Below are positions 36,104 through 44,589 of a stretch of DNA of 64,000 nucleotides, piece by piece; positions within the stretch are counted from its first letter, which is position 1, and every line of letters starts with the position of its first letter. Origin of the DNA: Marinibaculum pumilum (GTDB taxonomy: Bacteria > Pseudomonadota > Alphaproteobacteria > Ferrovibrionales > Ferrovibrionaceae); the NCBI RefSeq assembly GCF_042646425.1, contig NZ_JBHRTR010000050.1:1-64000 (forward strand), given 5' to 3'. The notes under the pieces were generated by a model. It saw nothing but the letters and a program-made list of their open reading frames with translations. It was not told the origin of the DNA and ran no database searches. The translations under genes were made by a program, and so were the position numbers.

Positions 36104-37918
36104 TCAGTTCGCGGCCGTGACGGTGGCCCGGGAGGCATTGGTCACCACGCTCTGCCCCGCCTTCAGGCCGGAGGTGATCTCGATCCCGCTGGCGGTGCGC
36201 TGGCCGAGCTTGACGTCGACCGGCTTCGGATCGCTGCCCGTGCCGCCCTCGACCACCAGCACCCGGGCATTGCCGGGGCCGCCGAGCACGGCATTGACCG
36301 GCACCACCAGGGCAGAGGGATTGCGGTAGATGATCACCTGCAGGTTGGCGGACATGCCGACCCGGATCTTCTGACGCGCCTCGTCGGTCATCGACTTCAC
36401 GGTGATCGTGGTGCCGAAGGTCGGCACGGAGCCGGAGCCGGAGGAGGCCTGTGAGGAAACCGAGGTCACCTCGCCATGAAGGGTGGTGCCGGGCAGGGCG
36501 TCGCTGGTGACATCCACCTTCAGCCCGGTCTTCATCGAGCCGATATTGTATTCCGAGACCTGCGCGGAGATCGACAGGGTCTCCAGGTCGCCGACCGACA
36601 GCAGGATCTGGTTGGCGGTCACCGGCGCGCCGACCGCCAGGATGCCGGAGCCCTCGTTGCTGCCGGCGCCGCCGCTCCGTCCCGCCTGGACGGGGCGGAG
36701 CACGATGCCGCTGACCGGTGCCTTGACCTCCGCCTCCGACACCTTCTTCTTCAGGCTGTCATACTTGAACTTCGCATTCTCGAAGGCGAGCCGGGCGACT
36801 TCCAGGGCCTCCTTGTTGCCCTGCTTCCTGGCGGCGTCCAGGGCCTCCTTCGCGCCGCTGACCGAGACCCGGGCATTCTGGAAGGTGCTGTTGGCCGAGG
36901 TCAGTTCCTGCTGCGAGACGATGCCCTTCTCGTACAGGGCCTTGGTCTGCTGGTAGTTCTGCTGCGACTGGGAGAGCGACATCTGCGCCTGTTCCAGCGA
37001 CCGCTGAGCGGAGGTGACGCTGCTGCTGGTCTGCCAGTTGCGAACCTCGTCCAGCTTCTGCCGGGCCTGGATCAGCGCCGTCTCCGCATCGCGCAGCTGG
37101 ACCTCGACATCGTCGGTGTCCAGGGACAGCAGGACCTTGCCCTTCTCCACCCGTTCGCCATAGGTGAAGCTCATCTCCCGGATCTGCCCGGCGAAGGGGG
37201 CCACCAGGTTCACCACCCGGCCCGGCTCCAGGGTGCCGGTCAGATTGACGGCGTTGGTCAGCGGCTGGGCCGTGACCTGCATCACCTGCAGCCGCGTGCT
37301 GGCGCCGCCGCCATCCAGGCCCAGGACCTGATCCAGATCCTGCACGTTGAGCTGCGTGGCCATCCACGACCAGCCGCCGACGAACAGGAAGATGCCGATC
37401 ACCGCGGCCGTGGCCATGATGCGGGAGCGGTTGCCCAGGGTGGCGGCCGTGCGCAGCTCGGCATTCTCCGCCACCGACCGGCGATAGGCCTCGGCGATCT
37501 GGCGGTTCTGGGAATCGGCCTCGGCCGCGATGGCCTCCCCGCCGGCGGTCCCCGCCGCGGCAGCGCCGGCCGGCGCCGGGCGGAAACGCACCGCCGTCAG
37601 CCCGCCTTCGGTCGCCACCCGGTCGACATCGAGGGCGCCGCGCGGCAGTTCGACCCTTCGTGTCTCCCCCGGCGGCGGCGCCTGCGGGCCATAGGCCGCT
37701 GCCGCAAAACGGGCGAAATTGCCGGCAACGCCGGTGAGCCGATGGCCGGCGAGGCGGTCGGCCGGCAGCCCCATCAGCGCCGCCGCGCGGGCATTGCAGC
37801 GCTCGATCAGCCCGTCAGCGTCGCGCACCAGCAGGATGCCGACATCCTCGCGGGAGAGCAGGGCTTCCGGATCGGCGGCACCGTCGGCGGCGCCGTCGCC
37901 TGCCGCGCCGGCCGTCAT
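36104..37918 (-). CDS. efflux membrane-fusion adaptor with N-terminal PAS-like domain
   Basis: The C-terminal two thirds are a MacA/HlyD-type adaptor: a lipoyl half (APFAGQIREMSFTYGERVEKGKVLLSL, about 240-266), a long coiled coil (about 275-395), the second lipoyl half (VKAPVSGIVLRPV, 398-410), a beta-barrel and a membrane-proximal domain. Ahead of it lies one membrane helix at 168-187 and, before that, a soluble part of about 160 residues. Its residues 20-112 look like a PAS domain (VGILLVRDADGLIERCNARAAALMGL, then DRLAGHRLTGV). By topology the PAS-like part would be cytoplasmic and the adaptor periplasmic. I know no standard adaptor with this build. The start overlaps the MFS gene stop (ATGA). 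Confidence 0.82.
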   Translation of the reverse strand: MTAGAAGDGAADGAADPEALLSREDVGILLVRDADGLIERCNARAAALMGLPADRLAGHRLTGVAGNFARFAAAAYGPQAPPPGETRRVELPRGALDVDRVATEGGLTAVRFRPAPAGAAAAGTAGGEAIAAEADSQNRQIAEAYRRSVAENAELRTAATLGNRSRIMATAAVIGIFLFVGGWSWMATQLNVQDLDQVLGLDGGGASTRLQVMQVTAQPLTNAVNLTGTLEPGRVVNLVAPFAGQIREMSFTYGERVEKGKVLLSLDTDDVEVQLRDAETALIQARQKLDEVRNWQTSSSVTSAQRSLEQAQMSLSQSQQNYQQTKALYEKGIVSQQELTSANSTFQNARVSVSGAKEALDAARKQGNKEALEVARLAFENAKFKYDSLKKKVSEAEVKAPVSGIVLRPVQAGRSGGAGSNEGSGILAVGAPVTANQILLSVGDLETLSISAQVSEYNIGSMKTGLKVDVTSDALPGTTLHGEVTSVSSQASSGSGSVPTFGTTITVKSMTDEARQKIRVGMSANLQVIIYRNPSALVVPVNAVLGGPGNARVLVVEGGTGSDPKPVDVKLGQRTASGIEITSGLKAGQSVVTNASRATVTAAN

Positions 37919-39336
37919 GGCCGTTGCCCGCCGAGCTGCGGGGTGGCCGGCCCGGCGGCATGGCTACCGCCCAGTGCGGGCGCGCGGCCCGGTCCGGCGG
38001 TGGAATCCTCTTCCCCGCCATCGGCCTGCCCGCCCGCCCGCAGGCCGCGGATCGCGCGACCGCTGCGGATGTAGCGCTCGATATGCTCCAGCGATTGCCG
38101 GCGGGGATCCGGCACGACACGCCAGAGCAGGGCGAGGCCGATCAGTGTAGCGATGCCATAGGCCAGGAACAGCGGTGCGGAGCCCAGGGAATCGGCGGCG
38201 ACCTGGTAGCTGAACACGATCGGCAGGTCGAACAGGAAGTTCAGCGACAGGATGATCGGGATGCCCATGGTGCGGACATGCAGCGGCATCAGTTCGCAGG
38301 TCAGCAGGACCGGGATCGGGCCCAGGCTGAGGGTCACCGCGCAGACGGCGATCGCCACGATCACCCCCTGGATCAGCGGCGAGGTCACGTACATAAGGGC
38401 GCCGGCCATCACCAGCATCGCCACGGCGGCGGCGGCGAGGCCGATCAGCAGCAGGATCCGGCGGCCCACCGTGTCGATCAGCGCGAAGACGATCAGGGTG
38501 GTCAGCAGGTTCCCGGCCGCCACAAGCAGCTGGTACTGCTCCACGTTCAGGCCGTCGACCAGGGAGCTGTTGAACAGGACGTTGGAACTGCCGGTGACCT
38601 GGTCCATCAGCATCAGTGCGCCGGTCAGGAAAAGCACCGGCCGCACCATCGGCGAGAGCAGCCGCAGGCGTTCCCCGGCACGGACATTGGCGACGATCTT
38701 GTCGGCCTTCGGCTCCGCCATGCCTGCCGGCCAGCCCAGCCGGCCGAGCACCGCGCGGCCGGCGTCATGGTCGCCGCGCAGGAACAGCCAGTAGGGCGAG
38801 GGCGGGCTGAACCACGCCGCGACCAACGATGCGACCGACAGGCCGCAGACGATCCAGAAGGCCAGCCGCCAGGTCGCGGCATAGTCGGCAAAGATCTGCA
38901 GCACGGCCATCGCCAGGATGCCGGTGCCGAAGCCGACGAAGAACAGGGTCACCATGCGGCCGCGGTTTTCCGCGCGCGAGGCTTCCGACAGGATCATCGG
39001 CGCGGCGACCCAGGCCAGGCCGATCCCGGCGCCCAGCACCATGCGGCCGAAGGCAAGGTCGCTGACCGTGCCGGCCAGCGCCGACAAGAGGCTGCCGAGG
39101 ATGAGCAGGCAGGCGGCGCCGAGCAGCGCCCAGCGCCGTCCGACGATCTCCGCCAGGGGGCCGCAGAGCAGGGCACCGCCGAACGCCGCCACCGGGACGG
39201 AGGTCGCCAGCACGCCGATGACGAAGCCGGAGGTGCCCGCCGCCTGCCGGGCCAGGTCGATCAGCTGCGTTGTGGCCGCGAACGCGAAACCGGCCGCCAG
39301 ACCGACCAGCAGGCAGGCGATGACGACCCGGTTCAT
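37915..39336 (-). CDS. MFS transporter, sugar-porter-like
   Basis: The 473-residue product has about 12 hydrophobic segments, the loop motif LAEIVGRRWALL after helix 2 and a repeat of it (DTVGRRILLLIG) in the second half. A PDPRRQSLEHIERYI segment after helix 12 resembles the PETKG-x-LEEIE motif of the sugar-porter family. The C terminus ends in a Gly/Pro-rich soluble tail of about 50 residues. Substrate is unknown. It overlaps the adaptor gene by four bases, so the two are probably made together, although sugar porters are not known to use such adaptors. Confidence 0.8.
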   Translation of the reverse strand: MNRVVIACLLVGLAAGFAFAATTQLIDLARQAAGTSGFVIGVLATSVPVAAFGGALLCGPLAEIVGRRWALLGAACLLILGSLLSALAGTVSDLAFGRMVLGAGIGLAWVAAPMILSEASRAENRGRMVTLFFVGFGTGILAMAVLQIFADYAATWRLAFWIVCGLSVASLVAAWFSPPSPYWLFLRGDHDAGRAVLGRLGWPAGMAEPKADKIVANVRAGERLRLLSPMVRPVLFLTGALMLMDQVTGSSNVLFNSSLVDGLNVEQYQLLVAAGNLLTTLIVFALIDTVGRRILLLIGLAAAAVAMLVMAGALMYVTSPLIQGVIVAIAVCAVTLSLGPIPVLLTCELMPLHVRTMGIPIILSLNFLFDLPIVFSYQVAADSLGSAPLFLAYGIATLIGLALLWRVVPDPRRQSLEHIERYIRSGRAIRGLRAGGQADGGEEDSTAGPGRAPALGGSHAAGPATPQLGGQRP

Positions 39337-39373
39337 CGACGCCGGCTCCGGATGACCATGGGCGCAGGCTGCC

Positions 39374-39679
39374 TCATTTCAAAAGGGGGTCCTGCATCGC
39401 GACCCAGCCGTGCCGCTCCATGCAATAGGCCATGGCATCGTCGGCGGCGTCCGGCCGCTCCGCCGCCGCCGCGCAGTCCGCCTTTGCCACCTCCAGCGCC
39501 GTCGGGTTCGGGCGCACATCGACCCAGACGGTCGACCAGCGGGTGATGACATTGCCGCCGCAGGCGGACAGGCCCAGGGCCATCGCCAGGACGCTGGCGG
39601 TCATGCCAGTCGCCACGACGACCGACCGGGAGCGCCGGCCTTGCCGGCCGGCCGCCATGTTCGTGCTCGCAACCGTCAC
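39374..39679 (-). CDS. small lipoprotein of unknown function
   Basis: The 101-residue product has a basic N terminus, a hydrophobic core and a lipobox LSAC with the lipidated Cys at residue 40. The mature part is only about 62 residues and has two Cys; its end YCMERHGW is a pattern I have seen in other small proteobacterial lipoproteins. No signal for inner-membrane retention (Asp after Cys) is present, so it would likely go to the outer membrane. It lies just upstream of the MFS gene on the same strand and may share its message. Confidence 0.7.
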   Translation of the reverse strand: MTVASTNMAAGRQGRRSRSVVVATGMTASVLAMALGLSACGGNVITRWSTVWVDVRPNPTALEVAKADCAAAAERPDAADDAMAYCMERHGWVAMQDPLLK

Positions 39680-39828
39680 GCCCTGCCTTCGTCATCGCCC
39701 CTCGCCGCACGGGGCGATGATAGTCGCGCCGTGCAGGCGCAGCAAAGGGGGCGGCCGGCCCACCCCGCCCGGACCGCCCCGCCCGGGTCACTCTGGCCAA
39801 GTGCCGGGCGGATGCAGATAATCGCGCC

Positions 39829-40545
39829 ATGGCGCTGCTGGAGCTCGAGGATATCCGCAAGACCTACTTCACCGGCGACATCGCGCTGGAGGTGCTTAAG
39901 GGCATCTCCTTCACGGTGGAGAAGGGGGAGATGGTGTCGATCATGGGCCAGTCCGGGTCCGGCAAGTCGACCCTGATGAACATTGTCGGCCTGCTCGACA
40001 AGCCGACGGCGGGCACCTACCGGATCCAGGGACGTTCCGTCGACAGCCTCGGCGCCAACGACATGGCGCGGATCCGCAACCGGTCGATCGGCTTCGTCTT
40101 CCAGTCCTATCACCTGCTGAAGAAGGTCACGGCGGTGGAGAATGTCGGCCTGCCGCTGTTCTACCGCCAGGTGCCGCGGCGTGAGATGCTGGCCCGCGCG
40201 GAGGCGGCGCTGGCAAAGGTCGACATGGCGGAGCGGGCGAACCACAAGCCTTCGGAAATGTCCGGCGGCCAGGCCCAGCGGGTGGCGATCGCCCGGGCGA
40301 TCGTCGGTCAGCCGGAGCTGCTGCTGGCGGACGAACCGACCGGCGCGCTGGACACAAGGGTAGGGGACGAGATCCTGGCCCTGTTCAAGCAGCTGAACCG
40401 GGAGCAGGGGATCACCGTCGTGATCATCACCCACGACCCGTCGGTCGCGGAGGCCTGCGACCGCCGGCTGGTGGTGCGCGACGGCCTGCTGATCGACGAC
40501 GAGGGCGAGTTCCGCCATCGCACGGCCGTTGCGGCGGCCGGCTGA
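39829..40545 (+). CDS. ABC transporter ATP-binding protein (MacB/LolD type)
   Basis: The 238-residue ATPase shows Walker A GQSGSGKST (about 40-48), the Q-loop FVFQSYHLL, the signature MSGGQAQRVAIARA, Walker B LLLADEPTGALD and the His switch ITHDPSVAE. The sequence type is the MacB/LolD/FtsE branch, which works with FtsX-like permeases as mechanotransducers. It is divergent from the lipoprotein/MFS/adaptor genes and is followed by its permease 30 bases on. Confidence 0.93.
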   Translation: MALLELEDIRKTYFTGDIALEVLKGISFTVEKGEMVSIMGQSGSGKSTLMNIVGLLDKPTAGTYRIQGRSVDSLGANDMARIRNRSIGFVFQSYHLLKKVTAVENVGLPLFYRQVPRREMLARAEAALAKVDMAERANHKPSEMSGGQAQRVAIARAIVGQPELLLADEPTGALDTRVGDEILALFKQLNREQGITVVIITHDPSVAEACDRRLVVRDGLLIDDEGEFRHRTAVAAAG

Positions 40546-40575
40546 GCACCGGCAGGCCGGATCCGGGATGGCGCA

Positions 40576-41781
40576 ATGAACATGACCGTGCTCCTGCAGC
40601 TCCTGGCCGAGGCGCTGCGCAACTTCGCCGCCTCCAAGCAGCGCACCGTGCTGGCCCTGATCGGGCTGGTGATCGGCACCAGTTCGGTGATCGCGATGAT
40701 GAATGTCGGCAAGATCGTCGCGGTCGAGGCGCTGCGCTCCTTCGAGAAGATGGGCACCGACATCGTGACGGTCAGCGTCGGCCGCAGTTCCGGCCAGAAT
40801 GCCGGGCCGTTCGGCTTTGCCGATTTCGACGCCTTCCAGAAGCAGGTGCCGCACCTGACCATCGCTGCGCCGGTGGTGCAGTCCGGCGGCACCACCCGCT
40901 ACAAGGATGTCGACCTGCAGGGGATCGTCACCGGCGCCAGCGACACTTTTGCCGACGTCGCGAAGCTGCGGCTCACCCAGGGACGCTTCATCTCGCCGTT
41001 CGACGGCAACCTGCCGTTCGCGGTGCTCGGCGCCAATGTCTACCAGCGGACCCTGCAGCGCAGCGGCAGCGGCCCGCCGGTCGCGCCGCCCAAGCCCGGC
41101 GACACCATCCTGATCGGCTCCCTGCCCTTCACGGTGGTCGGCATCCTGGAAAGCTACGACCAGAACCCGATGATCCCGGTCTATGTGAACGGCTCGATCT
41201 TCATCCCGATCCAGGCCACGCCGCGGCTGGGCAATTTCGAGGGCATCACGAACATCATCGGGCGGATGTCCTCCACCAATGTCCGTCAGGAGGTGTCCGA
41301 TTCGATCAACAGTTTCTTTCAGGGCATGCAGCCGCCGCGCAGTGCGCAGGTGCAGACGGCGCAGCAGCTGATCGCGCAGATGGAGGCCCAGGCGCAGATG
41401 TTCACCCTGCTGCTGGGCGCGATCGGCAGCATCTCGCTGATCGTGGGCGGCATCGGCGTCATGAACATCATGATCGTGTCGGTCAGCGAACGCCGGCACG
41501 AAATCGGCCTGCGCATGGCGATCGGCGCCCGTCCGCTGGACATCCAGCTGCTGTTCCTGGTGGAGTCGATCGTCCTGTCCTTCTTCGGCGGGGTGATCGG
41601 CTGCGTGCTGGGGATGGCCGCGTCCTACGGCTTCGCCGCCTCGCAGGGCTATGGCTTCATCGTGTCGGAGACGGCGGTCCTGCTGGGGCTTGTGGTTTCC
41701 GTCATCGTGGGCATCTTCTTCGGATACTATCCGGCGCTTCAGGCCTCGCGGCTGGACCCGATCGAAGCGCTGCGGTCCTGA
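40576..41781 (+). CDS. MacB/FtsX-like ABC transporter permease
   Basis: The 401-residue product has one membrane helix near residues 25-45 (VLALIGLVIGTSSVIAMM), a large periplasmic domain (about 50-270), and three helices after residue 275, with the family block GGIGVMNIMIVSVSERRHEIGLRMAIGA and an ending LQASRLDPIEALRS. This is the four-helix MacB-type topology. MacB takes substrate from the periplasm and drives it through MacA-like adaptors and TolC; both kinds of partner are encoded within 7 kb on the left. The 30-base gap to the ATPase suggests one operon. Confidence 0.92.
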   Translation: MNMTVLLQLLAEALRNFAASKQRTVLALIGLVIGTSSVIAMMNVGKIVAVEALRSFEKMGTDIVTVSVGRSSGQNAGPFGFADFDAFQKQVPHLTIAAPVVQSGGTTRYKDVDLQGIVTGASDTFADVAKLRLTQGRFISPFDGNLPFAVLGANVYQRTLQRSGSGPPVAPPKPGDTILIGSLPFTVVGILESYDQNPMIPVYVNGSIFIPIQATPRLGNFEGITNIIGRMSSTNVRQEVSDSINSFFQGMQPPRSAQVQTAQQLIAQMEAQAQMFTLLLGAIGSISLIVGGIGVMNIMIVSVSERRHEIGLRMAIGARPLDIQLLFLVESIVLSFFGGVIGCVLGMAASYGFAASQGYGFIVSETAVLLGLVVSVIVGIFFGYYPALQASRLDPIEALRS

Positions 41782-41804
41782 CCCTCCCGCCTGGCGAGCT
41801 GCCG

Positions 41805-43145
41805 ATGCCCGACTTCGACCTTCTTCTCACCGACGGCGAGATCGTCACGCCGTCCGGCCGCGGCCCGGCGGCGATCGGTATCCGCGACGGCCGCATCGCC
41901 GCCATCGGCGACCTGGGCGGCGCCGCCGCGGCGGAGCGGATCTCGGTCTCCGGGCTGACGGTGCTTCCCGGCGTGATCGACAGCCAGGTGCATTTCCGCG
42001 AGCCTGGCGCCACCCACAAGGAGGATCTGGAGAGCGGCACCCGCGCTGCCGCGATGGGCGGCGTGACGGCCGTGTTCGAGATGCCGAACACCGCGCCGCA
42101 GACCGTCGACGCCGCCGCCATCCAGGACAAACTGGACCGCGCGGCCGGCCGCGCCCATGTCGACCATGCCTTCTTCGTCGGCGCCACCGGCGGCAATGCG
42201 GACCTGCTGGGCGCGCTGGAGCGCCTGCCCGGCGTCTGCGGCGTGAAGATCTTCATGGGCTCCTCCACCGGCGGCCTGCTGCTGCCCGACGATGGCGGCC
42301 TGGCGCGGGCGCTGCGCAGCGGCGTCCGCCGGATCGCCATCCATGCGGAAGACGATCTGCGGCTGACCGCCCGCAAGGACCTGGCGGAAGCCGGCCGGCC
42401 GGAAACGCATCCGGTCTGGCGGGACGAGGAAACGGCGATCCGCGCCACCCGGCGGATCCTGCATCTGGCCTCCGCGGCCGGCCGCCGGATCCATGTCCTG
42501 CACATCACGACGGCGCAGGAGATGGCGCTGCTTGCCGAGTTCAAGGACCTGGCGACGGTGGAGGTGACGCCGCAACATCTGACCCTGGCCGCGCCGGACT
42601 GCTATGCCGAACTGGGCACCCACGCCCAGATGAACCCGCCGATCCGCGACGCGCATCATCGCGCAGCGCTCTGGCAGGCGGTGGCGGACGGGGTGGTGGA
42701 CGTGATCGGCTCCGACCATGCCCCCCACACGGCCGAAGAGAAGGCGAAGGACTATCCCGCCACGCCGTCGGGCATGCCCGGCGTGCAGACCCTCGTGCCC
42801 TTGATGCTGAACCATGTCGCCGCGGGACGGTTAAGCCTGGAACGGTTCGTCGACCTGACATCGGCCGGGCCGCAGCGGATCTACGGCATCGCCGGAAAGG
42901 GCCGTATCGCGGTCGGCTATGACGCGGACTTCACCATCGTCGACCTGGGCGCCAAACGCCGAATCGAGCAAGACTGGCTGGCATCCCGCTGCGGCTGGTC
43001 GCCCTTCGCGGGCATGAATGTGTCCGGCTGGCCGGTCATGACCGTGATCCGCGGCCAGGTCGTCATGCGTGACGACGAACTGCTGGCGCCGGGGCTGGGC
43101 AGGCCCTGCCGCTTCGTGGAGACATTGCCGACGCGGCCGCTCTGA
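41805..43145 (+). CDS. pyrC: dihydroorotase-type amidohydrolase
   Basis: Dihydroorotase closes carbamoyl-aspartate to dihydroorotate in pyrimidine synthesis. The 446-residue amidohydrolase shows the class I pattern VKIFMGSSTG with carboxylated Lys148, His180 (AIHAED), HITTAQE, and the catalytic Asp in GSDHAPHT. The first metal motif reads DSQVHFREPG: the usual first His of HxH is Gln61, with His63 kept. I recall this QVHFRE form in other alphaproteobacterial PyrC-like proteins. No pyrB is adjacent, so an allantoinase or a related ring amidase is not excluded. It starts 24 bases after the ABC permease. Confidence 0.8.
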   Translation: MPDFDLLLTDGEIVTPSGRGPAAIGIRDGRIAAIGDLGGAAAAERISVSGLTVLPGVIDSQVHFREPGATHKEDLESGTRAAAMGGVTAVFEMPNTAPQTVDAAAIQDKLDRAAGRAHVDHAFFVGATGGNADLLGALERLPGVCGVKIFMGSSTGGLLLPDDGGLARALRSGVRRIAIHAEDDLRLTARKDLAEAGRPETHPVWRDEETAIRATRRILHLASAAGRRIHVLHITTAQEMALLAEFKDLATVEVTPQHLTLAAPDCYAELGTHAQMNPPIRDAHHRAALWQAVADGVVDVIGSDHAPHTAEEKAKDYPATPSGMPGVQTLVPLMLNHVAAGRLSLERFVDLTSAGPQRIYGIAGKGRIAVGYDADFTIVDLGAKRRIEQDWLASRCGWSPFAGMNVSGWPVMTVIRGQVVMRDDELLAPGLGRPCRFVETLPTRPL

Positions 43146-43204
43146 CGATCCTTGCCGGAGCGGCAGGACAATCCGCAGGACCATTCACGGCGGACGGAGG
43201 CCGG

Positions 43205-44551
43205 ATGATGAGCGAAGCGCAAGTCCGAGAGGCCGGGAGCATGGCGATCGAACGGATCGGCGCCGGCAGCGAGGGGGTGCCGCTGGCGGAGCGGTTCGAT
43301 GCCGTCCGGCGGCGCAGCCTGCAGCTGGTGGCGCCGCTTTCGGCGGAGGACATGGTGGTGCAGAGCATGACCGATGCCAGCCCCGCGAAATGGCACCTGG
43401 CGCACACCACCTGGTTCTTCGAGACCTTCCTGCTGCAGCCTTCGCTGGCGGGCTACGACCCGTTCGACCCGTCCTTCGGCTATCTCTTCAATTCCTACTA
43501 TGAGACGGTGGGCGCGCGGCATCCGCGGCCGGCGCGGGGCATGCTGACCCGGCCGTCGGTGGACCGCGTATTCGCCTATCGCGACCACGTCGATGCGGCG
43601 ATGCGCGACCTGATCGACGCACGGACCGCCGGCCATGCGGAACTGCGGGCGCTGGTGGAACTTGGCCTGCATCACGAGGAGCAGCACCAGGAACTGCTGC
43701 TGACCGACCTGCTGCACGCCTTCTCGTGCAACCCGACCGACCCGGCCTATCTCGACACGGCCCTGCCGGTGGCGGAGGGCGGGCCGCAGGGCGATGGCGG
43801 ATGGGCCGATTTCGAGGGCGGCATCGTCCGCGTCGGCCATGACGGCAACGGCTTCGCCTTCGACTGCGAAGGGCCGCTGCATGAGGTTCTGCTGCGCCCC
43901 TTCCAGCTGGCGCGCCGGCCGGTCAGCAATGCGCAGTGGCGCGCCTTCATGGAGGATGGCGGCTATCGCCGGCCGGAATTCTGGCTCTCCGACGGCTGGG
44001 CGCGGGCCCAGGAGGAGGGCTGGCAGGCGCCGCTCTACTGGCGCGACGAGGGTCAGGGCGAATGGAGCGCCCTGACCCTGCGCGGCCGCGGACCGGTCGA
44101 TCCGTCGGCGCCGGTGGCCCATGTCAGCTATTACGAGGCGGATGCCTTCGCCCGCTGGGCTGGCGCCCGCCTGCCGACCGAGGCGGAGTGGGAGCATGCG
44201 GCGCAGCATGCCACCCGCAGCGCCAGCCGCGGCCGCGCGGCGGAGGGCAATACCCTGGGCAGCGGCGCCCTGCAGCCGCGCGCCGTCGGCAGCGCGGCCG
44301 AGGGCCCGCTGCAGCAGATGTTCGGCGATGTCTGGGAATGGACCCAGACCGCCTATGCCGCCTATCCGGGATTCCGACCGGCGACCGGTGCGGTGGGCGA
44401 ATATAACGGCAAGTTCATGTGCAACCAGATGACCCTGCGGGGCGGCTCCTGCGTCACCCCGGACGATCATGTCCGGCCCAGCTACCGCAACTTCTTCTAT
44501 CCCCACCAGCGCTGGCAGGTGATGGGCCTGCGCCTCGCCGGCGACGCATGA
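43205..44551 (+). CDS. egtB: EgtB-like iron-dependent sulfoxide synthase
   Basis: EgtB couples a thiol (gamma-glutamylcysteine or cysteine) to trimethylhistidine with O2 in ergothioneine synthesis. The 448-residue product has an N-terminal DinB-type helical domain with three candidate Fe ligands, His67 (WHLAHTTWFFE) and His157/His161 (HHEEQHQELL). A C-terminal FGE-sulfatase-like domain (from about 195) holds GARLPTEAEWEHAA, DVWEWTQ and LRGGSCVTP. An egtD methyltransferase gene normally lies beside egtB, but none is seen in this window. Related OvoA- or SenA-type chemistry is possible. Confidence 0.85.
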   Translation: MMSEAQVREAGSMAIERIGAGSEGVPLAERFDAVRRRSLQLVAPLSAEDMVVQSMTDASPAKWHLAHTTWFFETFLLQPSLAGYDPFDPSFGYLFNSYYETVGARHPRPARGMLTRPSVDRVFAYRDHVDAAMRDLIDARTAGHAELRALVELGLHHEEQHQELLLTDLLHAFSCNPTDPAYLDTALPVAEGGPQGDGGWADFEGGIVRVGHDGNGFAFDCEGPLHEVLLRPFQLARRPVSNAQWRAFMEDGGYRRPEFWLSDGWARAQEEGWQAPLYWRDEGQGEWSALTLRGRGPVDPSAPVAHVSYYEADAFARWAGARLPTEAEWEHAAQHATRSASRGRAAEGNTLGSGALQPRAVGSAAEGPLQQMFGDVWEWTQTAYAAYPGFRPATGAVGEYNGKFMCNQMTLRGGSCVTPDDHVRPSYRNFFYPHQRWQVMGLRLAGDA

Positions 44552-44589
44552 GGGGCCGGTCGGACATGCCCGTCCTGTCCGGCTGAGCG

